Part shown: positions 22,025-30,328 of the stretch, one piece after another | How positions within the stretch are numbered: position 1 is the first letter of the stretch | Layout: every line of letters starts with the position of its first letter | Assembly (NCBI GenBank): GCA_944326135.1 | Contig: CALVCU010000003.1 | Span: 1-64,000, forward strand | Length of the DNA: 64,000 nt | DNA from: an uncultured Ligilactobacillus sp. | Lineage (GTDB): Bacteria > Bacillota > Bacilli > Lactobacillales > Lactobacillaceae | Direction of reading: 5' to 3' | The notes under the pieces: model-generated | What the model was told of the DNA's origin: nothing | Database searches by the model: none | Seen by the model: only the letters and a program-made list of their open reading frames with translations | Made by a program: the position numbers and the translations under genes

Positions 22025-22080
22025 AGTATGCTATAAAGCATAGTAAATAACATCCCTAGTTATTTGCTACCTAACATACT
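22025..22080 (+). ncRNA. Structured RNA element downstream of the coiled-coil gene
   Basis: Outer stem AGTATG (22025-22030) with CATACT (22075-22080) encloses TAGTAAATAAC (22041-22051) paired with GTTATTTGCTA (22059-22069), with a 7-base loop. A strong terminator follows 20 bases later. It is most likely part of the 3' region of the coiled-coil mRNA or a processed RNA. No separate promoter is clear. Confidence 0.4.
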
Positions 22081-22100
22081 CCAAATATACAATCCTTTTT

Positions 22101-22137
22101 CTCTAATCTATGGTTTCATAGATTAGAGTTTTTTTTT
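22101..22137 (+). terminator. Terminator of the coiled-coil transcript
   Basis: Perfect 12-bp stem CTCTAATCTATG (22101-22112) with CATAGATTAGAG (22117-22128), then nine T residues. It lies 140 bases beyond the stop codon. Confidence 0.95.
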
Positions 22138-22185
22138 ACTTAAAAATAATCTTATATACTTTTTGAATTATTCAAACAAAAAATC

Positions 22186-22306
22186 TTGACTTTTAAAAAA
22201 GAACCAAGTAACATTGTATGCGAAATAGTTTGATAGTAGATAAAGTAGTCAAAGTGCTTTACCCACTCTTTAGTTGTGCAGCTAGGGGTGGAGTAGCACT
22301 TTTTTT
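22186..22306 (+). promoter_or_regulatory. mnmE promoter and leader with terminator-like hairpin
   Basis: Promoter TTGACT (22186-22191), 17 bases, TAACAT (22209-22214). About 30 bases after the expected start is a long hairpin whose base is AAAGTGCT (22251-22258) with AGCACTTT (22295-22302), and whose top includes TAGTT/AGCTA. It is followed directly by a T-run. A complete terminator between promoter and mnmE suggests attenuation. The signal is unknown, and no T-box or known riboswitch core was recognised. Confidence 0.55.
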
Positions 22307-22347
22307 ATTAGTTAAATGTTTATTATGAAAAAGAAAGGGTTTTAAGC

Positions 22348-23739
22348 ATGGTAGAAGAAGCAACAGAATATGATACGATTGCAGCCATTTCAACACCTCC
22401 TGGTGAAGGTGCAATTTCAATTGTACGTTTGAGTGGCGATGATGCTTTGTCAATCGCTATGAAAATTTATAAAGGTAAGGATTTAACTAAAGTACCAACT
22501 CACACTATTCATTACGGGCATATTATTGACCCTAAAAATAATGAAATGGTTGATGAAGTAATGGTAACAGTAATGCGTGGACCAAAGACATATACACGTG
22601 AAGACATTGTTGAAATCAACTGTCATGGTGGGATTGTACCAACTAACAAAATTTTACAATTATTGTTAACTTATGGTGCTCGAATGGCTAATCCAGGAGA
22701 ATTTACAGAGCGTGCATTTCTTCATGGAAGAATTGATTTAACACAAGCTGAATCAGTTTTAGATATCATCGAGGCTAAAACAGATCGCTCTGCTCAATTA
22801 GCATTAAATCATTTAGGTGGTAGTCTTGCTAAATTAATTCGTGGATTACGTGAAGATATTTTAGATACTTTATCTAAAGTTGAGGTTAATATTGACTATC
22901 CAGAATACGATGGTACAGAAATGATTACAACTAACTTATTAAAAGAACGTACCATTGAAGTTCGTGAAAAAATTCAACGTCTTTTAGAAACTGCTCAAGG
23001 CGGGAAAATTTTACGTGAAGGTTTAGCAACTGCAATTGTTGGCCGTCCAAATGTAGGAAAATCAAGTTTATTAAACTATTTATTACATGAAGATAAAGCA
23101 ATTGTTACTGATGTTGCTGGTACTACACGGGATGTTATTGAAGAATATGTAAATATTAAAGGAATTCCATTGAAATTAATTGATACGGCAGGAATTCGTG
23201 ATACAGAAGATAAAGTTGAAAAAATCGGGGTTGAACGTTCACGGAAAGCAATCAATCAAGGCGATTTAGTAATCTTAGTATTAAATTCTAGTGAGCCATT
23301 AACAGATGAGGACCGCCAATTAATTGATTTAACTAAAGACAAACAACGAATTGTAATTTTAAATAAAACTGATTTGCCACAACAAATTGAAATTGATGAG
23401 ATTGAAAAATTAGTCGGTCGGGAAAATATAATTGAAACTTCAATTAAAAATGATGTTGGGGTCGATGAATTAGAAAACCGCATTAAAGAAATGTTTGCGC
23501 AAGGAATTGAAAATTCACAAAATGAAGTTATTATTAATAATGCACGTCATATTGCGTTGTTAAATAAAGCAGCAAATTCATTAGATGCAGTTTTAACTGG
23601 AATTAACAATGGAATGCCTGTTGATTTGTGTCAAACAGATATGCGTGATGCATGGGAATACTTAGGTGAAATTACAGGTGATTCATATAAAGATGAATTA
23701 TTGGATGAATTATTCAGTAAATTCTGTCTTGGAAAATAA
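22348..23739 (+). CDS. mnmE: tRNA uridine-5-carboxymethylaminomethyl modification GTPase
   Basis: GTPase that with MnmG modifies the wobble uridine (cmnm5U34) of several tRNAs. The N-terminal tetrahydrofolate-binding domain starts [20 protein letters not shown]. The G domain has GRPNVGKSS (G1), the DTAGIRDT switch (G3) and NKTD (G4). The C-terminus ends FCLGK, matching the catalytic Cys of the C(I/L)GK motif. The length of 463 residues is normal. The gene is 25 bases ahead of mnmG, its functional partner. Confidence 0.96.
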   Translation: MVEEATEYDTIAAISTPPGEGAISIVRLSGDDALSIAMKIYKGKDLTKVPTHTIHYGHIIDPKNNEMVDEVMVTVMRGPKTYTREDIVEINCHGGIVPTNKILQLLLTYGARMANPGEFTERAFLHGRIDLTQAESVLDIIEAKTDRSAQLALNHLGGSLAKLIRGLREDILDTLSKVEVNIDYPEYDGTEMITTNLLKERTIEVREKIQRLLETAQGGKILREGLATAIVGRPNVGKSSLLNYLLHEDKAIVTDVAGTTRDVIEEYVNIKGIPLKLIDTAGIRDTEDKVEKIGVERSRKAINQGDLVILVLNSSEPLTDEDRQLIDLTKDKQRIVILNKTDLPQQIEIDEIEKLVGRENIIETSIKNDVGVDELENRIKEMFAQGIENSQNEVIINNARHIALLNKAANSLDAVLTGINNGMPVDLCQTDMRDAWEYLGEITGDSYKDELLDELFSKFCLGK

Positions 23740-23764
23740 TTAAATCAATTTAAAGGAGGATAAA

Positions 23765-25681
23765 ATGCAAGAGGGAAAGGCCTATAAAGCAAAAGACTAT
23801 GACGTCATTGTTGTTGGTGCTGGGCATGCTGGCTGTGAAGCCGCTTTAGCAGCAGCAAGAATGGGAAATAAAACATTATTGATGACAATTAACCTTGAAA
23901 TGGTAGCATTTATGCCATGTAATCCATCTGTTGGTGGACCAGCTAAGGGAACCGTAGTACGTGAAATCGATGCTCTTGGTGGTGAAATGGGTAAGAATAT
24001 TGATAAGACTTATGTCCAAATGCGGATGTTAAATACAAGTAAAGGTCCTGCTGTGCGAGCATTACGTGCTCAAGCTGATAAACGTCAATATTCGATTGAA
24101 ATGAAACATACATTAGAAAGAGAGCCAAATCTAACTTTACGTCAAGGTATGATTGATGATTTGATTATTGAAGACGGTAAAGTAACAGGAGTTGTTTCTA
24201 ATACTGGAGCACATTATGGTGCTAAATCAGTTGTATTGACAACAGGAACAGCTGCACGTGGAAAAATTATCATTGGTGAATTGATGTATTCTTCAGGTCC
24301 CAATAATTCACAACCAGCAAACGAATTAACTAAGAATCTTGAAGAAAAGTACGGTTTTGATATTGTACGGTTTAAGACAGGAACTCCACCACGAGTTGAC
24401 GGAAATACAATTAATTATGATGAAACTGAAGAACAACCAGGTGATGCAGAAGTTAACCACTTTAGTTTTGAATCTTCAGATGATGAATATATTCCAGTGA
24501 AGGATCAGTTGTCTTGCTGGTTAACATACACTAATGAAAAAGTTCATCAAATTATCCGTGATAATTTAGATCGTGCACCAATGTTTACAGGTGTAATTGA
24601 AGGAGTAGGTCCACGTTATTGTCCTTCAATTGAGGATAAAATTGTTCGGTTTGCAGATAAAGATCGTCATCAATTATTCTTGGAACCAGAAGGACGGACA
24701 ACTGATGAGTATTATGTTCAAGGACTTTCAACTTCTCTTCCAGAAGAAGTACAATTAGAAATGTTGCATAATGTTAAGGGACTTGAAAATGCTGAAATGA
24801 TGCGGCCAGGATATGCTATTGAATATGATGTTGTTTCACCATATCAATTGCGTCCAACATTGGAAACAAAATTAATTAATGGTCTCTATACAGCCGGACA
24901 AATCAATGGTACTTCTGGTTATGAAGAAGCTGCCGGTCAAGGTTTGATTGCAGGGATTAATGCAGGACGTCATGCTCTAGGAAAAGATGAAATTGTATTA
25001 AAACGTAGTGATGCATATATTGGTGTTTTAGTTGATGATTTAGTTACAAAGGGAACTAATGAACCATATCGTTTATTAACATCACGTGCGGAATATCGTT
25101 TGATTTTACGTCATGATAATGCAGATTTGCGATTAACTGAAATTGGTCACGAAATTGGATTAATTTCAGATGAACGTTATGCTAAATTTGAACAAAAGAA
25201 AGCAGATATTGAAAACGAAAAACAAAGATTAGAATCAATTCGGATTAAACCTAATAAAGAAATTGATGCTTATCTTGAAGCTCATGGTGACCATGCATTA
25301 AAAGATGGCGTATTAGCAAGTGATATGTTACGTCGTCCATACATGAGTTATAATGATTTACTTCAATTTATTCCTGCGCCAGATCATAAATTAGATAAAC
25401 GCGTAATCGAACAAATTGAAATTCAATATAAATATGCTGGTTATATTAAAAAGGCTGAAGAAAAAGTTGAAAAACTACACCGAATGGAAGCTAAAAAGAT
25501 ACCCGCAAACATTGACTATACAGCCATTGAAGGGTTAGCAACTGAAGCGGTTGAAAAATTAAGTAAGATTCAACCTGAAACTTTAGCACAAGCAAGTCGA
25601 ATTAGTGGGGTAAACCCAGCAGATATTTCAATTTTAGCGGTTTATATTCAACAAGGAAGAATCGCTAAAACAGAGGCATAA
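23765..25681 (+). CDS. mnmG: tRNA uridine-5-carboxymethylaminomethyl modification enzyme MnmG (GidA)
   Basis: FAD-dependent partner of MnmE in cmnm5U34 tRNA modification. The N-terminal Rossmann motif is [21 protein letters not shown]-like, followed by the conserved [11 protein letters not shown] loop with its catalytic Cys region. The C-terminal tRNA-binding helical domain includes [12 protein letters not shown]. The 638 residues are typical. The ATG at 23765 has AAAGGAGGA upstream. In many Firmicutes rsmG, noc and parAB follow, but here a terminator and a MarR gene come next. Confidence 0.96.
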   Translation: MQEGKAYKAKDYDVIVVGAGHAGCEAALAAARMGNKTLLMTINLEMVAFMPCNPSVGGPAKGTVVREIDALGGEMGKNIDKTYVQMRMLNTSKGPAVRALRAQADKRQYSIEMKHTLEREPNLTLRQGMIDDLIIEDGKVTGVVSNTGAHYGAKSVVLTTGTAARGKIIIGELMYSSGPNNSQPANELTKNLEEKYGFDIVRFKTGTPPRVDGNTINYDETEEQPGDAEVNHFSFESSDDEYIPVKDQLSCWLTYTNEKVHQIIRDNLDRAPMFTGVIEGVGPRYCPSIEDKIVRFADKDRHQLFLEPEGRTTDEYYVQGLSTSLPEEVQLEMLHNVKGLENAEMMRPGYAIEYDVVSPYQLRPTLETKLINGLYTAGQINGTSGYEEAAGQGLIAGINAGRHALGKDEIVLKRSDAYIGVLVDDLVTKGTNEPYRLLTSRAEYRLILRHDNADLRLTEIGHEIGLISDERYAKFEQKKADIENEKQRLESIRIKPNKEIDAYLEAHGDHALKDGVLASDMLRRPYMSYNDLLQFIPAPDHKLDKRVIEQIEIQYKYAGYIKKAEEKVEKLHRMEAKKIPANIDYTAIEGLATEAVEKLSKIQPETLAQASRISGVNPADISILAVYIQQGRIAKTEA

Positions 25682-25692
25682 TAAATGATTAG

Positions 25693-25748
25693 ATGTGAAA
25701 GTTAACTAAAGGCTTTATTAAATAGCTGAAGGAACTTTCACATTTTTT
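25693..25748 (+). terminator. Terminator after mnmG
   Basis: ATGTGAAAGTT (25693-25703) pairs with AACTTTCACAT (25733-25743), followed by T6. The loop is unusually long at 29 bases. Confidence 0.85.
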
Positions 25749-25787
25749 ATTTTTATATAAAATTTTCGTATTTTGAGATTAGTTGAA

Positions 25788-25866
25788 TTGCTAATTACAT
25801 TAAGATTAAATAAAATATAATAAAGAGAGATAATTCAGTTTAGTAACTACTTATATGGACTAAACT
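25788..25866 (+). promoter_or_regulatory. marR promoter with perfect inverted repeat
   Basis: A possible promoter is TTGCTA (25788-25793), 16 bases, TAAAAT (25810-25815). A perfect 9-base inverted repeat CAGTTTAGT (25835-25843) / ACTAAACTG (25858-25866) follows, just downstream of the expected start site. It is a good candidate operator for autoregulation by the MarR protein. Alternatively it may be a leader hairpin. Confidence 0.5.
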
Positions 25867-25902
25867 GGACTACGAAAAATCTATCCTTTCGGAGGGGTCA
25901 AT

Positions 25903-26373
25903 ATGGGTGAAAATAAGAGCCGAGAAAATAAAAAAATGCAAATTTTAAGTGATAAACTATTTAGTTTATATAGTTTAACAATGCAACACGAAGGCAATGA
26001 ATTAGCTCATAGTCAATTTAAAGACATAACAGTTAAGGATTTGCATTTAATTCATTCGATTGCAATGAACAAGAACCAAACAATTACAAAAATTGCACAC
26101 CAAATGTCATTATCTAAAGCAACTTTAACAACAAGTATTGATAAATTAGAACGTTTGGGATATGTTGAACGTGAAAGAAATACAACTGATCGTCGTATTA
26201 TTAATATCGTTTTAACTAAAAAGGGAAAATTGCTTTATAGATTGCATAACCGTGAACATGCAGAATACATCAATGTTCTTTTAAAGGGTCTTTCTGATAA
26301 GGAAAGAGAAGATATTAATAAGGCTTTAGATAATTTAATTGGATATTTGGACAAAATTGAAAATGATAAGTAA
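25903..26373 (+). CDS. MarR family transcriptional regulator
   Basis: A 156-residue winged-helix regulator. The DNA-binding region is about residues 55-105: TITKIAHQMSLSKATLTTSIDKL followed by GYVERERNTTDRRIINIVLTKKG, the classic MarR recognition helix and wing. The ATG at 25903 follows CGGAGGGG. The FabT regulators of lactic acid bacteria are similar, but no fatty acid synthesis genes are here, so the target is unknown. A perfect inverted repeat upstream suggests self-control. It converges with pepO over a shared terminator. Confidence 0.88.
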   Translation: MGENKSRENKKMQILSDKLFSLYSLTMQHEGNELAHSQFKDITVKDLHLIHSIAMNKNQTITKIAHQMSLSKATLTTSIDKLERLGYVERERNTTDRRIINIVLTKKGKLLYRLHNREHAEYINVLLKGLSDKEREDINKALDNLIGYLDKIENDK

Positions 26374-26409
26374 AAAAAACCTAAGATCTAAATTGATCTT
26401 AGGTTTTTT
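26374..26409. terminator. Bidirectional terminator between marR and pepO
   Basis: AAAAAACCTAAGATC (26374-26388), 6-base loop, GATCTTAGGTTTTTT (26395-26409). It serves both convergent genes. Confidence 0.93.
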
Positions 26410-26412
26410 ATT

Positions 26413-28323
26413 TTACCAAATACTTACGCGCTTATCGGGTGATAAATACATTCCATCATTTTCTGTAATATTAAACGTTTGATAGAATTCAGGTAAATTT
26501 TGTGGCTGGACGTTAGCTCTTAAAACAGCTGGAGCATGAACATCGATATTTAATAGAAGTTGCATTCTTTCCATAGAAGCTTTTACACGCCAAATTCGTG
26601 CCCAGTTAATAAAGAAAGCTGTTAAATCGGCATCGGATTCTGCTTTAGCAGCTTCGAGTGCACAACTTAAACCACCAGCATCAGCAATGTTTTCCGAAAC
26701 GACTAGCTTACCGTTTACTTTACCAGCTGGTGTTTCCAAACCATCAAATTCATTGATCATGTCTTGAGCTAAATTTTGGAAGTAATCTAAGTCTTCTTTT
26801 GTCCACCAGTTATGTAAGTTTCCTTTTTCATCAAATTGAGCACCGTTATTATCAAATGCATGTGAAATTTCATGAGCAATAACGGCTCCAATCCCGCCAT
26901 AATTTTGGCTGGATGATTGTTTAATGCTATAAAATGGTGCTTGCAAAATTGCTGCAGGGAAAACAATAACATTAAATTGAGGATCATAATATGCATTAAC
27001 CATATGAGCAGGCATTTGCCAACGTGTACGATCGACTTTTTTACCAAACTTAGCAAAGTGATTACGAATAGTGATTTCAGTAAAGTTTAATGCATTATCT
27101 AGTAAGGATAAATCCTCATTAACTTTAAATTTCTTGTATAAAGGATCTAATTCACTAGGATACCCAACATTAATTCCTAATGCATCCAATTTAACAATTG
27201 CTTGTTTACGTGTTGATTCACTTAGCCAATCATTTTGTTCTAATCTCTTCTTATATACATTGACCATTTGATGAACCATGTGTTCAACATCTTTTTTAGC
27301 TTCAGCACTAAAATATTTATGTGCATAATAAAGACCAACTGTTTGATTAAAGCGGTTAGTAGCAAGATAATATGCGGATTTTTGTGGACTCATTGCTTTT
27401 TTTGAACCAGAAAGTGCTCGTGAAAATTCGCCACCGCATACACGAATGTCATTGCTTAGATAACCGGTGACACTGGTTAAAGTATTTACTAATAGCCAAC
27501 TCTTAAAGTTTTCAAAAGTGTCTTCATTAACGATTTGGTTAAGTGCTTCATAGTACTTAGGTTCTTCAACAATAACTTGATCAGGAACAGTTCCAATTAA
27601 GCCTTTGATATAAGTTTCAAGATCAAGAATTGAACTAAATTTCTTAAAGTCATCAAAAGAGTACTTATTGTACATTTCAGGGTAATTTGCTCGTTCAGTA
27701 CTGTCTTTTTCATGTGGTGCAAGAGAAGCATCAAATGCTAAGGCACGTTTTAAATGTTCTTTTGCGCTTTGATCATCAAAATCAGCCATCTTAAATAATT
27801 TCATTACCATGTTTGAAAAAACTTGTAAAAGCATTTTGCCATTTTCGTTTTCTTCAGTATAGTAAGTTTTATCTGGAAGAATCAAAGAAGGCACAGAAGC
27901 ATAAAGTGCATAGTTTTCAGTATCTTTCATGTCGCTACTTACATACATATTAATAGGAGCTTCATAGCCTTGCATTGTTAATTCAATAGCTTTGTTTTGC
28001 CAATCTTGCCAATCTTTTAGTGCTAAAATGGATTGTAAATATTTTTTAGCAGGAGCAAAACCATCATGATTCCTTTGATTAAAGTTCAATGCAAGGCGAT
28101 AATACTTAACGAATTCACGTAGGTATTGATCAGCAACTTCAGTATCAAGCATTGTATCAAAATCATGCATTAAGGTTTGTTCAATATCATCAGCTAAATC
28201 TTGAAATCCCCCAGTTTGTGGTTTATCATCAGGTATTTTTGCTGTTTTTAGCCAGTTGCCATTAACAGCCATATATAAATCGTCTTTAATTAAGTCTTTA
28301 TTTACAGTATCTTTTTCAGTCAT
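26413..28323 (-). CDS. pepO: Neutral endopeptidase PepO (M13 family)
   Basis: Zinc metallopeptidase that cuts oligopeptides in the cytoplasm of lactic acid bacteria. The zinc motif HEISH is at residues 484-488, and the third ligand is in ENIADAGGL at about residue 544. No signal peptide is present. The 636 residues match PepO. The ATG at 28323 has AGGAGGT upstream. It ends VSIW, normal for PepO being ...W. Monocistronic, with terminators on both sides. Confidence 0.94.
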   Translation of the reverse strand: MTEKDTVNKDLIKDDLYMAVNGNWLKTAKIPDDKPQTGGFQDLADDIEQTLMHDFDTMLDTEVADQYLREFVKYYRLALNFNQRNHDGFAPAKKYLQSILALKDWQDWQNKAIELTMQGYEAPINMYVSSDMKDTENYALYASVPSLILPDKTYYTEENENGKMLLQVFSNMVMKLFKMADFDDQSAKEHLKRALAFDASLAPHEKDSTERANYPEMYNKYSFDDFKKFSSILDLETYIKGLIGTVPDQVIVEEPKYYEALNQIVNEDTFENFKSWLLVNTLTSVTGYLSNDIRVCGGEFSRALSGSKKAMSPQKSAYYLATNRFNQTVGLYYAHKYFSAEAKKDVEHMVHQMVNVYKKRLEQNDWLSESTRKQAIVKLDALGINVGYPSELDPLYKKFKVNEDLSLLDNALNFTEITIRNHFAKFGKKVDRTRWQMPAHMVNAYYDPQFNVIVFPAAILQAPFYSIKQSSSQNYGGIGAVIAHEISHAFDNNGAQFDEKGNLHNWWTKEDLDYFQNLAQDMINEFDGLETPAGKVNGKLVVSENIADAGGLSCALEAAKAESDADLTAFFINWARIWRVKASMERMQLLLNIDVHAPAVLRANVQPQNLPEFYQTFNITENDGMYLSPDKRVSIW

Positions 28324-28368
28324 TTTGAGACCTCCTTACAGATATTTTAAACTTAATCTAAAAAAAGA

Positions 28369-28442
28369 CAAAAAAATAGGCCAAATTTTCCAATTAATTA
28401 TCAAATCCCACTGCAAATTTGACAATTAATAAAAATTTGGCC
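28369..28442 (-). terminator. Very long hairpin terminator after the metallothionein-like gene
   Basis: GGCCAAATTTT (28379-28389) pairs with AAAATTTGGCC (28432-28442). The pairing continues inward (ATTAATT/AATTAAT, then TCAAAT/ATTTGA), giving a nearly perfect stem of about 25 bp. On the minus strand it is followed by TATTTTTTTG. It ends transcription from 28578 and also insulates pepO. Confidence 0.85.
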
Positions 28443-28467
28443 CAGTCACGCAGGAGTTTATCTCATA

Positions 28468-28578
28468 TTACTTATTTTGAGCACATGAGCATTTTGCATT
28501 TGGGTTCGACTTGCAAGTGCAAGTTTTACCGTTTGAACAGCCACATGAGCATTCACATTTGCATTGCTTTTCAGTCAT
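28468..28578 (-). CDS. Metallothionein-like cysteine-rich peptide
   Basis: A 36-residue peptide with nine cysteines arranged CxCxCxCxC (Cys6, 8, 10, 12, 14), then CxC (20, 22) and CxC (31, 33): MTEKQCKCECSCGCSNGK is the first half. Dense CxC pairs are typical of metallothioneins, which bind Zn, Cu or Cd ions in thiolate clusters. It has no histidine and no similarity I can see to cyanobacterial SmtA/BmtA. GAAGGG lies 6-9 bases before the ATG at 28578. The gene has its own promoter, a structured leader of about 125 bases and its own terminator, so it is very likely expressed. A metal-binding function is inferred from composition only. Confidence 0.75.
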   Translation of the reverse strand: MTEKQCKCECSCGCSNGKTCTCKSNPNAKCSCAQNK

Positions 28579-28740
28579 ATAGAACCCTTCTTTGCTAAGA
28601 ATAATTTGCTTAATAAAATAAGGAGCCTCGACCCTGACTTAAATCATAACACATCACCTTATGGTCACTAGTTTACCATCTAACACAGGGCTTCTAACTC
28701 CTTACAATTCTTATTATATGTAGTTTGCCGATAATATCAA
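28579..28740 (-). promoter_or_regulatory. Promoter and structured leader RNA of the metallothionein-like gene
   Basis: Promoter on the minus strand: TTGATA (28740-28735), 16 bases, TATAAT (28718-28713). The RNA should begin near 28706. It folds at once: P1 TAAGGAG (28704-28698) with CTCCTTA (28625-28619), P2 CCCTG (28690-28686) with CAGGG (28636-28632), and P3 ATGGT (28679-28675) with ACCAT (28665-28661). TTCTT/AAGAA (28600-28587) then abuts the Shine-Dalgarno. The motif TGTGTTA occurs twice inside P2. The layout is that of a riboswitch-like cis element, but I recognise no known family. Confidence 0.6.
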
Positions 28741-28765
28741 ATAAAAAGCTCAGAGTAAAATAAAT

Positions 28766-28795
28766 AATAAAAAAACAGACTATCACTAGTCTGTT
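28766..28795 (-). terminator. Terminator after tRNA-Lys
   Basis: AACAGACTA (28774-28782), 4-base loop, TAGTCTGTT (28787-28795). On the minus strand it is followed by a T-run. Confidence 0.9.
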
Positions 28796-28802
28796 AAAGT
28801 TA

Positions 28803-28875
28803 TGGGTGGTCAGGGGATCGAACCCTGGACCCACGGATTAAGAGTCCGTTGCTCTGCCAGCTGAGCTAACCACCC
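28803..28875 (-). tRNA. tRNA-Lys (anticodon CUU)
   Basis: A complete cloverleaf of 73 bases on the minus strand. The acceptor stem is GGGTGGT/ACCACCC, the D-stem GCTC/GAGC, the anticodon stem ACGGA/TCCGT with loop CTCTTAA (anticodon CTT), and the T-arm CAGGG-TTCGATC-CCCTG. The discriminator is A and CCA is not encoded. A terminator follows at once. Confidence 0.97.
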
Positions 28876-28987
28876 AAAAAATAAGTACATATCTTATCGA
28901 CGATTTATATAATACCAAGAATAAAATAGTATTGCAAGTCTTTTTTTTATTTTTTTTGAAAAATCTGTTTTTTATTGTTTTTTATAT

Positions 28988-29019
28988 TAAAAAGGATGCA
29001 TGTGCAGGTGCATCCTTTT
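28988..29019. terminator. Hairpin terminator of unclear direction
   Basis: AAAAGGATGCA (28990-29000), 8-base loop, TGCATCCTTTT (29009-29019). T-rich sequence lies on the minus-strand side. No gene to be terminated was identified, unless a transcript comes from the gene-free stretch 29020-29470. Confidence 0.6.
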
Positions 29020-29471
29020 CTGTTCTGTATTTTAAATCGCTTCTAAAAGTAAAATCAAGAGATTATTCTGGAAAATAGAATTAGGTGGTCCAATTTGATG
29101 TGAAATTAATTAAAACCATTCAAGAATGAGGTAACAAAGATTGACTTGAATGTAGTAAAAAACTTCAAAATAAATTAGTAAAAACTCCGGAGCTAATTAT
29201 TAATTTATGCATCAAAATGAATAATAAATGCATTATCAAGATTGGGAGAATGTATCAGATCATTACTTTGAATGAATGTAAAAAATGGAGAATGTATATT
29301 AGAACGAGAAAACATCCATTCAATGAAATGAAAAATACAGATAGTGCATAATTATTTTGACAAAGTAATTCATGATATTAAATTTAGAACCTACACGTAT
29401 TATATCACAGTTTTAAAAGTGTTTAGCTGTTTTCATGAAAAACCGTCAATTTTTGCAATAATTTTCAAAGT
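29020..29471. other. Gene-free stretch upstream of walR
   Basis: About 450 bases with no open frame of useful length on either strand and no tRNA. GAAAAACCGTC occurs at 29437-29447 and again at 29517-29527, the two copies flanking the walR promoter. Nothing else could be assigned. Confidence 0.5.
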
Positions 29472-29500
29472 TTGGCAAACATTTGGCGTTGTTTTATAAT
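29472..29500 (+). promoter_or_regulatory. walR operon promoter
   Basis: TTGGCA (29472-29477), 17-base spacer, TATAAT (29495-29500). A very good sigma-A promoter about 90 bases before the walR start. It is bracketed by two copies of GAAAAACCGTC. Confidence 0.85.
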
Positions 29501-29588
29501 TAAACATGAACAATAGGAAAAACCGTCGCTAGGAATAGAAATAGATTTTATTGATAAGCGGTACCAACTAGTTCCGGGAGGATTTAGA

Positions 29589-30308
29589 ATGACAAAAATT
29601 TTAGTAGTAGATGATGAAAAACCGATTTCAGATATTATTAAATTTAATTTGGAAAAAGAAGGTTATGATGTTTACACTGCATATGATGGTGAAGAAGCCT
29701 TAAAAATGGTAGAAGAAGTCGACCCTGATTTAATATTATTAGATTTGATGTTACCAAAAGTAGATGGAATCGAAGTTGCACGTGAAGTGCGTAAGACGCA
29801 TAACATGCCAATTATTATGGTTACAGCTAAAGATGCTGAAATTGATAAAGTATTAGGGCTTGAAATGGGTGCAGATGATTATGTTACAAAGCCATTTTCA
29901 AATCGTGAATTAATTGCACGTGTAAAGGCTAATCTGCGTCGTCAATCTACAGCTATAGCACAGGCTCAAGCACAAGAAGATGATGGAAAGAAAGCTGATA
30001 TTGAAATTGGCGATAATATCGTTATTCATCCTGCTTCTTACTCTGTTTCTAAAAATGGAGAAAAGATTGATCTTACACACCGTGAATTTGAATTATTGTA
30101 TTATTTAGCAAATCATAAGGGTCAAGTAATGACACGGGAACACTTATTACAAACAGTTTGGGGATATGACTATTTTGGTGATGTTAGAACTGTTGATGTT
30201 ACTGTTAGAAGATTACGTGAAAAAATTGAAGATGATCCAAGTCGACCAATTTGGTTAGTTACTCGACGTGGTGTAGGTTACTTTTTAAGAAATTCAGAAA
30301 CAATTTAA
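29589..30308 (+). CDS. walR: Response regulator WalR (YycF)
   Basis: OmpR-family response regulator of the essential WalRK system that controls cell-wall hydrolases and peptidoglycan turnover. The receiver domain has acidic residues VVDDE at 7-9 and phospho-acceptor Asp52 in LILLDLMLP, with Lys in YVTKPF. The C-terminal winged helix includes [12 protein letters not shown] and [17 protein letters not shown]. The length of 239 residues is usual. GGGAGG precedes the ATG. It heads the operon walR-walK-yycH-yycI-walJ. Confidence 0.97.
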   Translation: MTKILVVDDEKPISDIIKFNLEKEGYDVYTAYDGEEALKMVEEVDPDLILLDLMLPKVDGIEVAREVRKTHNMPIIMVTAKDAEIDKVLGLEMGADDYVTKPFSNRELIARVKANLRRQSTAIAQAQAQEDDGKKADIEIGDNIVIHPASYSVSKNGEKIDLTHREFELLYYLANHKGQVMTREHLLQTVWGYDYFGDVRTVDVTVRRLREKIEDDPSRPIWLVTRRGVGYFLRNSETI

Positions 30309-30328
30309 TTTAAAGGATTGGAATAAAA

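Noticed and set aside
28369-28442. The 64-base palindrome as a mobile element (MITE)
   Set aside because: It sits exactly as a terminator for the peptide gene with a T-run, and no second copy or target duplication is seen in the window.
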